Of a stretch of DNA of 64,000 nt, positions 53,872 through 62,616 are shown piece after piece. The position numbers and the translations under genes were made by a program. The stretch lies in contig JAKVCC010000009.1 of assembly GCA_022448265.1 (NCBI GenBank), positions 21,137-85,136 of the forward strand, in the 5' to 3' direction. Every line of letters begins with the position of its first letter. The first letter of the stretch is position 1. The stretch comes from Pirellulales bacterium. GTDB lineage: Bacteria > Planctomycetota > Planctomycetia > Pirellulales > Lacipirellulaceae. The notes under the pieces were generated by a model, which saw nothing but the letters and a program-made list of their open reading frames with translations, did not search any database and had not been told where the DNA came from.

Positions 53872-55758
53872 CTAGCCCTTCGCTTGCCGCCGGTTTTCGC
53901 GACGGCGGTCGGATTCGGCTAGCAGAATTTTTCGCAGGCGAATTGAGCGGGGAGTTACTTCCACTAGCTCGTCACCCTCGATGTATTCCAAGCATCCTTC
54001 CAGCGACATTTCGCGGGCTGGTCGGACCTGGCTATTGTCGTCTTTGCCCGCGGCGCGAATATTGGTCAGCTTTTTGCCACGGACGACGTTAACAACCAAG
54101 TCGCCGGATCGGCAATGTTCGCCAACAACCTGACCTTCATAAATCTGGTCGCCTGGGCGTATAAAGAATTCCCCCCGATCGTAGAGGGCATCTATGGCAT
54201 AGGCGGTTGCCATCCCCGATTCGCTTGCTACTAAGACCCCTGTAGCGCGGCGCGGTACCGCGCCGCCAATGGGTTGGTATTCGAGCAGGGTGTGGTGGAT
54301 GATCGCCTGCCCTTGAGTCGCGTTGAGCATGCGGTTACGCAGGCCCATCAGCGAGCGCGACGGGATCCTGAATTCCATATGAACAAAGCCGCCGCCAGCG
54401 CCGCGATGGCTGATTTTTGTGGCGGTCGCGCGCCGGTTGCCCAGCAGTGCCATCACTGAGCTTTGACAGGACTCAGGACAGTCCACGACCAATTGCTCGA
54501 TCGGTTCGCACCGCTTTCCCGCCACGTCGCGATAGATAACATCCGGCTTGCCCACGCACAGCTCAAAATCTTCGCGGCGCATGTTCTCGATCAGAATACC
54601 AAGATGCATTAACCCTCGGCCCGAGACGCGAAATTGCTCTTGGGTGGGGCCAGCGCTGACGCGCAAGGCAACGTTGGATCGCAATTCTTTTTGCAATCGA
54701 TCGCCGAGTTGTCGGCTAGTCAGATGCTTGCCTTCTCGGCCGGCGGTGGGCCCGTCGTTGACGCGGAAGGTCATGTGAAGTGTTGGCTCATCAATGGCCA
54801 CCGGAGGCAGAGGTTGGGGGCGACTCGGATCGGTGATGGTGTCGCCAATCTCGATCGGTTCGAGACCAACGAGCGCACAAAGGTTGCCCCCTGTGATTTT
54901 TTCTACTTCGACACGAGCCAGCCCGTCAAATGCCAGCACTTGACCAATCTGACGCGCAGACGCGTTACCGGACCGATCGATGACCAGGACTTGATCGCAA
55001 CGGCTCACAGTTCCTGCGAGCACACGGCCAATCGCAATCCTGCCGACGTAATCCGAGTAATCCAGCGTGGTCACCTGCATCTGCAGTGGTTCATCGGGTA
55101 AACCTGTTTCCGGTGCCGGCACGTTTTGAGCGATGACCTCGAACAGCGGCTGTAGCGACTTGCCGGACGTGTCCAAGTCGAGTGTCGCCCATCCTTCTTT
55201 GGCTGAGGCATACACCACGGGGAAGTCCAAAAATGCGTCAGGCGCATCAAGCTCAACGAGCAGGTCAAACACCTCATCAACTACTTCAGAGGGCCGTGCG
55301 TCTTCCCGGTCGACTTTGTTTACCACGACAATCGGACGCAATCCATATTGCAACGACTTCTGGAGTACGAAACGCGTTTGGGGCATGGGCCCTTCAAATG
55401 CGTCGACCAGCAAGAGCGTGCCGCTGGCCATCCCCAGTACCCGCTCCACTTCGCCGCCAAAATCGGCGTGGCCTGGTGTGTCGATCAAATTGATGTGGAA
55501 ATCCACACCTTCGTCCGACCGATATCGTACGGCGCAGTTCTTGCTAAAGATGGTGATCCCGCGCTCACGCTCCAAGTCATTGGAGTCCAAAATCAGTCCG
55601 TGCTGCCCACCTGCCAGTTTGTCCAACTCACCGGCACGAAACTGGCCTGACTGGTAGAGCAATTGATCAACCAGGGTCGTTTTTCCATGATCGACATGAG
55701 CGACGATGGCGACGTTACGGAGCTGGTTATTTGGGGTCGAGGCGTCGGCAAGATTCAT
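53872..55758 (-). CDS. typA: Translational GTPase TypA/BipA
   Basis: This is a 628-residue protein, normal length. The GTPase domain has G1 AHVDHGKTT (20-28), G3 DTPGHADF, G4 NKVD, and DLERERGITIFSKNCAVRY in switch I. The C-terminal domains III and V follow, with GRGLMHLGILIENMRREDFE and a C-terminal end including VVRGKKLTNIRAAGKDDN, the BipA signature. It is a ribosome-associated GTPase acting in stress adaptation and 50S biogenesis. It is encoded singly. Confidence 0.95.
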   Translation of the reverse strand: MNLADASTPNNQLRNVAIVAHVDHGKTTLVDQLLYQSGQFRAGELDKLAGGQHGLILDSNDLERERGITIFSKNCAVRYRSDEGVDFHINLIDTPGHADFGGEVERVLGMASGTLLLVDAFEGPMPQTRFVLQKSLQYGLRPIVVVNKVDREDARPSEVVDEVFDLLVELDAPDAFLDFPVVYASAKEGWATLDLDTSGKSLQPLFEVIAQNVPAPETGLPDEPLQMQVTTLDYSDYVGRIAIGRVLAGTVSRCDQVLVIDRSGNASARQIGQVLAFDGLARVEVEKITGGNLCALVGLEPIEIGDTITDPSRPQPLPPVAIDEPTLHMTFRVNDGPTAGREGKHLTSRQLGDRLQKELRSNVALRVSAGPTQEQFRVSGRGLMHLGILIENMRREDFELCVGKPDVIYRDVAGKRCEPIEQLVVDCPESCQSSVMALLGNRRATATKISHRGAGGGFVHMEFRIPSRSLMGLRNRMLNATQGQAIIHHTLLEYQPIGGAVPRRATGVLVASESGMATAYAIDALYDRGEFFIRPGDQIYEGQVVGEHCRSGDLVVNVVRGKKLTNIRAAGKDDNSQVRPAREMSLEGCLEYIEGDELVEVTPRSIRLRKILLAESDRRRENRRQAKG

Positions 55759-56128
55759 GGGCTGCGGCTTTAGACGGCGGATCGACCTAGCGGGCGCTGC
55801 GGTGGCGGAATCCTATGTTGTACCGAAGATTGGCACCCGGCGGAGAAAGTTTATACGATTTCTGCGATTTTTCTGGAAGCGGACTCCATTGCTAGTGCCG
55901 GCAAAGCCGAAGTCACATTTGCACGCGCCCCGTGTCGGATCCTGTTCTGGCTGCGCTCTCGGATTTCAAGCAGGGGTGCCCATGCAAGCAAGCAATTTGG
56001 AGATGGCCCGCTTTGGATGGCATGTGAAAGGGCAGACTTCATGCAGAGAGCAATGGCCTGAAAACTTGTTTGCTAGCAGATTGCCGTTTATACTGTGGAT
56101 GCGTCCAGGAGGCCAAGCCTAAACTTCC
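55759..56128. other. Intergenic region between divergent typA and the signalling gene
   Basis: I see no gene in this 370-bp spacer and no clear promoter boxes. Confidence 0.35.
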
Positions 56129-57964
56129 TTGGCTTCCACGAGGATCGCACCCTTTAGACAATTTGACACTTGGAATAAAACGGTGTCAGAGCCCATTGTG
56201 TCGCCACCATCTGCATCTTCTCAGCGAGACTCGTCATCAGCACGACCGAGGATCCTCTACCTGGGGGGGACGCATGACCAGGTAGTAGACATCCGTCAGC
56301 GATTCGGTAAAGACGTCGAAATTGTGGAGGTTCTTTCGCCGGTCAAAGCGCTTGTGCATTTCGCACGCGAAGACTTCGCGGCGGTCTATTGCGATGCCGA
56401 CCATTTCGCGCGGGCGGCCGAGGTCGGACAATTGATCCGCAACGACCGTATCTTGCAGGGTATGCCCGATGGGCTGGTGTTGATTGACAGCCAGAACCAG
56501 ATTCTTTGGGGCAACGGCCGGCTGTCTGAGTGGAGTGGCTGTCAGGAAGTCGTCGGCGAAAATTTCTACCACGTGCTCGGAAGCCCCGAGATCCTGGGGC
56601 CCGATTTTTGTCCCTTCCATACGGCATTGTCTACGAACCAACCGAGTGCCTCGACTTTACGGTGTGAGGAAAACCGCTATTTCCGCGTTCATGCTGCTCC
56701 GATACTTGAGGTCGGCCAGGATGCTCCGCAAAACCTCGTGGTCTCGATTCACAATATTAGCGCCGAAATCATGCACCAGCAAAAACTGGCGGCCATCCAC
56801 CAGGCGGGCGTGGAGTTGGCCGATCTGACAACGGATGAAATTGCGAATCTCACCGTTGAAGAACGGATCGAGCTTTTAAAGTCGAACATCCTGCAGTGTA
56901 CCCAGGATGTGCTGCAGCTCGACGTCATCGAGATTCGCATGCTGGACCTGAAAACCACGGAACTTGTGAGCATCATGTCTCTGGGAATGCACCCGGAGGC
57001 GTCCGAACGTAAGCTCTATAGCGGGGTCGAAGGGCATGGCGTGACTGGTTTTGTTGCCGCCATGGGCAAGAGTTACGTTTGCGAGCATACTTCCGACGAT
57101 CCGCTGTATCTGGAAGGTGCGGAAGGGGCGCGCAGCTCACTGACGGTGCCGCTTATTCTCCATGACCAGGTTATTGGCACCCTCAACGTGGAAAGCCCGG
57201 AGGTCAGTGCATTTTCTGAGAGTGATCTGCAGTTCTTAGAGATCTTTGCGCGGAATGTCGCTGTCGGACTCAATACGCTTGAACTGTTGGCTGCGGAAAA
57301 AGCCAGCACGGCAGCGGCGAGCGTGGAGGCGATTCACAGCGCGGTGGCTCTGCCGGTGGATGACATACTTAACGACGCGGTCAATGTGATGGAGCGTTAC
57401 ATCGGCCATGAACCGGAGGTGCTCAAGCGGCTGCAGAATATTTTGCGGAACACACGTGACATTAAACAGGTCATTCAGAAAGTGGGGCAAAGTATGGCCC
57501 CGGTTACGGCCTCTCCCACGGCTGACGTGACCGCAGCCCGACCCCTGCTGGCGGGCAGGCGGATCTTGGTGGTGGACGCGGACGAAGGGGTTCGCACGGC
57601 AGCTCACGCATTGCTGGAAAGGTACCATTCGATTGTGGAGACGGCCCAAGACGGCAATGCCGCGCGTTCGATGGTCCGCAATCTGGGTCCCACAGAGGCC
57701 TACGATGTGATCATTGCCGATATTCGATTGCCGGACATGAACGGCTACGAGCTGCAACTCAAACTGAAAGAGTTGATGGAGCAGGTGCCGATGGTCCTGA
57801 TGACCAGTTTTGGCTATGACCCAGGCCATTCGATCGTAAAGGCGCGCAAAGAAGGCCTGCGTTGTGTGCTTTACAAGCCGTTTCACCTTGACCAACTCGT
57901 CAGTGTTGTCGAGGAGATTGTCTCTGCTGACGTGGTAGCCCCTGCCGACGATATTGTTTCCTGA
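56129..57964 (+). CDS. PAS-GAF-receiver signalling protein without a kinase domain
   Basis: This is a 611-residue protein. The start is TTG at 56129 or GTG at 56183; neither has a strong ribosome binding site. An N-terminal segment RPRILYLGGTHDQVVDIRQR looks like a degenerate receiver. A PAS domain follows (residues about 110-210: GMPDGLVLIDSQNQILWGNG), then a GAF domain (about 240-390: LYSGVEGHGVTGFVAAMGKS). A C-terminal receiver has RRILVVDADEGVRTAAHALL, the phospho-acceptor Asp in VIIADIRLPDMNGYE, MTSFG and YKPF. No histidine kinase dimerisation or ATPase motif is seen, so it must be phosphorylated by a partner or act as a scaffold or sensor. Confidence 0.75.
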   Translation: MASTRIAPFRQFDTWNKTVSEPIVSPPSASSQRDSSSARPRILYLGGTHDQVVDIRQRFGKDVEIVEVLSPVKALVHFAREDFAAVYCDADHFARAAEVGQLIRNDRILQGMPDGLVLIDSQNQILWGNGRLSEWSGCQEVVGENFYHVLGSPEILGPDFCPFHTALSTNQPSASTLRCEENRYFRVHAAPILEVGQDAPQNLVVSIHNISAEIMHQQKLAAIHQAGVELADLTTDEIANLTVEERIELLKSNILQCTQDVLQLDVIEIRMLDLKTTELVSIMSLGMHPEASERKLYSGVEGHGVTGFVAAMGKSYVCEHTSDDPLYLEGAEGARSSLTVPLILHDQVIGTLNVESPEVSAFSESDLQFLEIFARNVAVGLNTLELLAAEKASTAAASVEAIHSAVALPVDDILNDAVNVMERYIGHEPEVLKRLQNILRNTRDIKQVIQKVGQSMAPVTASPTADVTAARPLLAGRRILVVDADEGVRTAAHALLERYHSIVETAQDGNAARSMVRNLGPTEAYDVIIADIRLPDMNGYELQLKLKELMEQVPMVLMTSFGYDPGHSIVKARKEGLRCVLYKPFHLDQLVSVVEEIVSADVVAPADDIVS

Positions 57965-57994
57965 AACAAAGCAGCCCAGAGAAAAGCGCGTTTG

Positions 57995-59218
57995 ATGTTG
58001 ATCGTCGTCGCCTTGTTCGCCCTGCTTGGGCATGGGTACCTGTGGGTTGGCATCGTCAATTGCCTGCACGGGGGACGCTTGCATGGGGTGCTTAGCGGTA
58101 GGTTTGAGGGTGAGCCAAATCATTGGCTGGATCGCCTAGCCCGTTCCCGGGCATTTGTCTCGATTACGACCCGGTTTTGTTGGCTTGGCTTCGTGCTGCT
58201 TCCTGGGCTGATCATGTGGCGCTGGCCGCCTGAGGGTGTGGGAGCGTTGACGAAGCTGGTCTGGCCATCCGCGGGTTTATCGATCTATTTCTACGCTTCC
58301 GCCGTTTGGGGCGTGGCCAAATTGCTCATGTTGTGGTTGGGCAAAAAGATTGCGGATCTTCCCGACGTCTTGTTGGTGTGGCGACAGGAGCCCGTTGCGA
58401 CCGACTTTTTGCCGGGTCGTGAAGTGTTTCTGGGCCGATACCCGCGCCTTTTGGCTCGTGTGCCAGGCAACCAGGCGCTGCGGCTGACTATCGATTTCAA
58501 GCAATTGAAAATTCCGCGACTTCAGGCCATGCACCAAGGAATCCGTATAGCGCACATCAGCGATTTGCACATGACCGGCCGACTCGGTCTCCCGTGGTAT
58601 GAGGCGGTGGTCCAGCAAGTCAACCAATTGCAGGCGGATATAGTGGCGATTACTGGGGACATCGTGGAGCAGCAGGCCTGCTGGCCTTGGCTGTCTGGCT
58701 GTTTGGCCGGGTTGCGTGCTCCCTGTGGTGTGTATTTCATTCTCGGCAACCACGACACGTATATCGACAGCCAGCAGACGCGGCGTCTGCTGGCTGGCGC
58801 AGGCCTTCAATGTCTGAGTGCGAGCATGGTCAAGACAGCTTGGCGCGGCGCCGCCGTACTTTTGGCCGGCGACGAGCGTCCCTGGTTTCCGCAGGTCGCC
58901 GCCATCGAGCCCATATCGCAGCCTCCTGTGGCACATGATGGTCTGAGAATTGCATTGCTCCACACGCCCGACCAGTTCAGCTGGGCCTGTACGCAACACT
59001 TTGACCTGGCTCTGGCAGGCCATACCCATGGTGGGCAATTGCGGCTGCCGATCCTTGGGCCCGTAGCCTGTCCTAGTCGTTACGGCACCCGATATGCTTG
59101 CGGCGTTTTCCGTGATGGAAATACCGTCATGCACGTCAGTCGCGGTGTTTCCAGCAAGATGCCATTGCGCTGGAATTGTCCGCCGGAAATTGCCTTATTG
59201 GAATTGGTGTCAGGCTAA
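57995..59218 (+). CDS. Membrane-anchored metallophosphoesterase
   Basis: ATG at 57995 gives 407 residues. Several N-terminal membrane segments (MLIVVALFALLGHGYLWVGI; FCWLGFVLLPGLIMW) are followed by the calcineurin-like domain: IRIAHISDLHMTGRLGLPWY, VAITGDIVE, FILGNHDTYID and ALAGHTHGGQLRLP. These are the standard D-x-H, GDxxE, GNHD and GHTHxG metal motifs of the YkuE/LpxH-like group. It may act on a membrane lipid or phosphate ester. It lies 30 bp after the PAS-GAF-receiver gene on the same strand, so the two may be co-transcribed. Confidence 0.88.
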   Translation: MLIVVALFALLGHGYLWVGIVNCLHGGRLHGVLSGRFEGEPNHWLDRLARSRAFVSITTRFCWLGFVLLPGLIMWRWPPEGVGALTKLVWPSAGLSIYFYASAVWGVAKLLMLWLGKKIADLPDVLLVWRQEPVATDFLPGREVFLGRYPRLLARVPGNQALRLTIDFKQLKIPRLQAMHQGIRIAHISDLHMTGRLGLPWYEAVVQQVNQLQADIVAITGDIVEQQACWPWLSGCLAGLRAPCGVYFILGNHDTYIDSQQTRRLLAGAGLQCLSASMVKTAWRGAAVLLAGDERPWFPQVAAIEPISQPPVAHDGLRIALLHTPDQFSWACTQHFDLALAGHTHGGQLRLPILGPVACPSRYGTRYACGVFRDGNTVMHVSRGVSSKMPLRWNCPPEIALLELVSG

Positions 59219-59295
59219 TCTTCTCCGCAGTTCTTAGTCCTGCTTTCTGCAATGATTCGGCAACTTGCTTGCTCGCAGGAAGGGCGCGCGGACGC

Positions 59296-59313
59296 ACTTC
59301 GCTTCCTCGAAGT
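59296..59313 (+). terminator. Hairpin after the metallophosphoesterase gene
   Basis: ACTTCG-CTTCCT-CGAAGT is a perfect 6-bp stem 78 bp after the stop, without a T-tract. It may stabilise the mRNA end or help termination. Confidence 0.25.
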
Positions 59314-59336
59314 AGTTTGCTAGCAGTTGCAATTGG

Positions 59337-59364
59337 TTCAAGTTTGAATCATTCGATTCCGAAC
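59337..59364. promoter_or_regulatory. Candidate MarR-type operator
   Basis: TTCAA-GT-TTGAA overlaps GAATC-ATTC-GATTC, forming a nested symmetric stretch 65-92 bp upstream of the MarR gene. MarR proteins usually bind palindromes of about this size in their own promoter. Inferred from position and symmetry. Confidence 0.3.
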
Positions 59365-59428
59365 TAAATAGCGGCGATGTGATGCGCGCCGATTTTTCTC
59401 TTCTTGCTCCTGATCCTTGGCTTAGGCC

Positions 59429-59842
59429 ATGCACGCACCGGATACGACCGAGTTGATCGATGTCGCTTGCCGGCTCATTGTGACCGGTCGATCGATGGCC
59501 CGGCAATTGGCCGCCGCAGTGCGCGCCTACGGCTTGAGCGAGTCCGAGTTCCGTTTGCTCTGGATTGCTCAACGGTGCCCGGCATGCGATCAAAAACAGT
59601 TGGCCAATCAACTGGGGCTCTCGCCCGCACAAGTAAGCGGCTTGGTCGAGCGATTGCGCGCGGGAGGCAGCATTTTTCCATCGGTCGCTGTTGATGATCG
59701 ACGTCGCCAGCTTTGGCAGCTAACTCCTAGCGGCGGCGCCATGGTCTCCCGGATTGTCGCTGAGCTTGCGTCGACCAGCGTCGCAGTGGAAGGGCGAGAT
59801 TGGGGACTTTTGCCTCCTGATTTGCCTGGGGAGGCGGCGTGA
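59429..59842 (+). CDS. MarR-family transcriptional regulator
   Basis: This is a 137-residue protein with a winged helix: FRLLWIAQRCPACDQKQLAN, LGLSPAQVSGLVERLRAGGS and IFPSVAVDDRRRQLWQLTPS, where the last holds the wing with the conserved DxR. Two Cys residues (CPAC) are near the DNA-binding helix and could sense oxidants or metals, which is speculative. Its stop overlaps the start of the TolC-like gene, so it probably controls the efflux genes that follow. A candidate operator lies upstream. Confidence 0.85.
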   Translation: MHAPDTTELIDVACRLIVTGRSMARQLAAAVRAYGLSESEFRLLWIAQRCPACDQKQLANQLGLSPAQVSGLVERLRAGGSIFPSVAVDDRRRQLWQLTPSGGAMVSRIVAELASTSVAVEGRDWGLLPPDLPGEAA

Positions 59843-62616
59843 TCACAACACCTTTGCGAAAATCGAATGTGGTGCTGCTGTTGCTGGCAGGTTGGGCCAC
59901 TGCTTGTCTCGCTGCTGGCTGCAATATGGCTTACTATCGGCGGCAGGCCGACCAGGAAACGAACTTCCTGATTGACCAAAAATCTGCTTCCATCGGCGTC
60001 GCGCCAGGCCAGTATCGTATCGATGTGGATCCCCGCTCGCGCATGTTCGACCCGCACAACCCGGACTGCGAGCCGATGCCTCCGGACGACCCGGCATCGA
60101 ACAAAATCTTGCACTGTGTTGATTGCAAAAAAGGGGCTAAGTGCTGGCGCTGCCTGCCAAAAACGCTCTTTGTGGAGAACCCTGGGTGGCAAGAGCATTT
60201 GCCCTACAACGAAGAGGGTGAGGTGGCGCTCGATCTGCGTGGCGCTGTCGAGCTAGCGCTGATTGAATCGCCCCGTTATCAATCCCAGCTGGAGGATCTT
60301 TACCTGTCGGCCTTGGATGTAACTTTTGAACGCTTTCGGTTCGACACTCAGTTCTTTGGCGGCTCGAGCATTTTCGTGACGGCAGATGGTCGAGAGCGTT
60401 CGGGTACCGGCCAATCTTCCACGGGCTTCGAGGTGGCGCCGCTCAGTTCGGGCAACCGGCTGCGGGCCAGTCGGCTGACCGCTACGGGCGGTGAACTAGT
60501 GGTGGGTCTGGCCAATTCGTTGGTTTGGCAGTTCGCCGGACCCGACGACTATTCGGGCAGCACGCTGCTTGATTTTTCTCTAGTGCAGCCTCTCTTACGA
60601 GCGGGCGGGCGCAGTCGCGTGTTGGAACGCCTGACAATTAGCGAACGGGCCCTGCTGGCTAACGTTCGGCAGATGGAGCGATTTCAGCGAGGCTTTTATT
60701 TAAATATCGTCACCGGTAGCGATCCTGGCCGCGGTCCTTCACGGCGTGGCGGATTCTTTGGCGGAAGCGGACTGGAAGGGTTTAGCGGTGTTGGCGGTGG
60801 CGGGTTTGGACGCGTGGGCGTGAGAGCAAGCGGGAGCGGGGGGGCCGGTGCCCAAGGAGCGGGCGGTTATCTTGGTCTCTTGCAGACGGCCCAAGTCCTG
60901 AAGAATCAGCGCGGGAATGTGGTCGCCTTGCGCGACAGTGTCGATCAATTACGCGCTTCTAATGAAGCGGGCCGTATCGACCGTTTTCAAGTTGATTTGG
61001 CACGCCAGGCGCTCTACAACGCGCAGAGCCGTCTTCTGTTGTCGGAGGCCCAATATGGAAGCACGTTGGACGAGTTTAAGGTTGTTATCGGTCTTCCTCC
61101 CGAGCTCGAAATGAAAATCAGCGGTCCGCTACTCGACCGTTTCAACTTGCTCGATCCGGAACTCCAACAATTGCAACAGCAGATTGCGGATTCCTTGGTT
61201 GCACTGCGTGAATTGCAGGTTCACCCATTGGACCGGCCTGTTGTGGGCGAATTGGCCCCCGCCCATCAGGACTTGTCCGCCGACGGGCAAGCCGATCTCA
61301 AGCGATTTCTGACCGACGCCAGTCGTTTTCGATCCGCTACCCTAGAGTGCATGGCCGCAGTCAAATCCGATTTCGGTCAACTGGAAGTTGCCGTACCCCG
61401 GCGGTGCGATACTCTTCGGCAGCTTTCCGACCGCCCCGAAGTGCAGGGTGCGAACATAGACCCGCAATTGTTCAGTTCCGAGCAATTTGAAACTCGTGTC
61501 GCTGCGCGCCGCCGGGAGATGGTGGCACTGGAGAGCCGACTCGCACAGGCCTTGCTGGAGCTCAATCGGGTAGCTGTGGGGGCGGCGGCAACCGAGGCCA
61601 AAACCCTGGATGAGCTTATCCGTGGGATGACCCAATTGTCGGGACACCTTTTGGAACTGTCGCTTTTGCAGGCGAGTGTGCGATTGGAAGCAGTCAATTT
61701 CTCGCCCGTTGAGCTCAGTGCCGCGCAAGCGCTGGTGATCGCCAGCGCTTACCGGCGCGACTGGAAAAACGCGCGGGCCAGTCTGGTGGACGCATGGCGT
61801 TTGATCTATTTCAACGGCAACGATTTGCTTAGTAATCTGGACGTTGTTTTCAGTGGAGACTTGGGTAGTGTTGGAGACAACCCTTTCAGGCTCAATGGCC
61901 GCAACGGCCGCTTGCGTTTGGGTCTGGAATTCGACGCGCCCCTTACCCGCCTTGCAGAGCGAAACGTGTATCGTCAATCGTTGATCGAATACCAACAAGC
62001 CCGTCGAAACTATTACCAGTTTCGCGACCGTGTCTACCAGGACTTGCGGAGTACCTTGCGTCAGATGCGTTTGAACGAGGTCAACTTTGAATTGCGGCGG
62101 GCAGCTGTCCAAGTGGCCATCTCCCAAGTCGATTTGACTCAACTACGTCTCTCGGAACCTCCCAAGCCGGGTGAGACGTCGCAATTCGGCAGCACGACCG
62201 CCCGCGACCTGGTGCAATCACTGTCTGATTTGCTCAATGTGCAAAACGATTTTCTCAGTGTTTGGGTCAACTACGAGGTGCAGCGGTTGAATCTAGAATT
62301 CGACTTGGGCATCATGGAGCTGACTCCTCAAGGCCAGCGGATCGAGAATAGCATGCCATTGGAAACGTACTTGATCGACCTGCCGATCAATTCGGCCGAT
62401 CTAGGATTGTCTGCGGAAGTGTGCGAGCGGGTTACCCTCGGAGAGGTGCATTCCGATTTTCACGAATCGGAACTCCTGCCGCCCCCGGCGGACCCAGACG
62501 GTGATGGAACGGGCAGCAAGCTGACATTTCCCAGTGCAGAATCTATAATGAAAGCGGTCGGCGACGCAGATCTCAAGTTAAAGGATTCGTTGCGAGAAAA
62601 CGCCCATGTTCAATAA
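59839..62616 (+). CDS. Large TolC-family outer-membrane efflux lipoprotein
   Basis: This is a 925-residue protein, about twice the normal TolC/OMF length. The start is GTG at 59839, overlapping the MarR stop. The N-terminus VVLLLLAGWATACLAAGC is a lipoprotein signal, with lipidated Cys near residue 28. It is followed by a Cys cluster CVDCKKGAKCWRC (about residues 94-106). The OEP core starts VALDLRGAVELALIESPRYQ. A Gly-rich insert (GRGPSRRGGFFGGSGLEGFS, GVGGGGFGRVG) and long helical stretches (RIDRFQVDLARQALYNAQSR) follow, then the second OEP repeat (ASLVDAWRLIYF). It should form the outer-membrane channel of a tripartite export system with the HlyD-type protein that overlaps its end. Confidence 0.8.
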   Translation: MITTPLRKSNVVLLLLAGWATACLAAGCNMAYYRRQADQETNFLIDQKSASIGVAPGQYRIDVDPRSRMFDPHNPDCEPMPPDDPASNKILHCVDCKKGAKCWRCLPKTLFVENPGWQEHLPYNEEGEVALDLRGAVELALIESPRYQSQLEDLYLSALDVTFERFRFDTQFFGGSSIFVTADGRERSGTGQSSTGFEVAPLSSGNRLRASRLTATGGELVVGLANSLVWQFAGPDDYSGSTLLDFSLVQPLLRAGGRSRVLERLTISERALLANVRQMERFQRGFYLNIVTGSDPGRGPSRRGGFFGGSGLEGFSGVGGGGFGRVGVRASGSGGAGAQGAGGYLGLLQTAQVLKNQRGNVVALRDSVDQLRASNEAGRIDRFQVDLARQALYNAQSRLLLSEAQYGSTLDEFKVVIGLPPELEMKISGPLLDRFNLLDPELQQLQQQIADSLVALRELQVHPLDRPVVGELAPAHQDLSADGQADLKRFLTDASRFRSATLECMAAVKSDFGQLEVAVPRRCDTLRQLSDRPEVQGANIDPQLFSSEQFETRVAARRREMVALESRLAQALLELNRVAVGAAATEAKTLDELIRGMTQLSGHLLELSLLQASVRLEAVNFSPVELSAAQALVIASAYRRDWKNARASLVDAWRLIYFNGNDLLSNLDVVFSGDLGSVGDNPFRLNGRNGRLRLGLEFDAPLTRLAERNVYRQSLIEYQQARRNYYQFRDRVYQDLRSTLRQMRLNEVNFELRRAAVQVAISQVDLTQLRLSEPPKPGETSQFGSTTARDLVQSLSDLLNVQNDFLSVWVNYEVQRLNLEFDLGIMELTPQGQRIENSMPLETYLIDLPINSADLGLSAEVCERVTLGEVHSDFHESELLPPPADPDGDGTGSKLTFPSAESIMKAVGDADLKLKDSLRENAHVQ

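Noticed and set aside
57236-58123. 295-codon minus-strand frame
   Set aside because: Antisense to the end of the PAS-GAF-receiver gene and the start of the metallophosphoesterase gene, both of which have clear domains.
58277-59134. 285-codon minus-strand frame
   Set aside because: Antisense to the metallophosphoesterase, whose four metal motifs are on the plus strand.
61342-62142. 266-codon minus-strand frame
   Set aside because: Antisense to the TolC-like gene; no recognisable domain.
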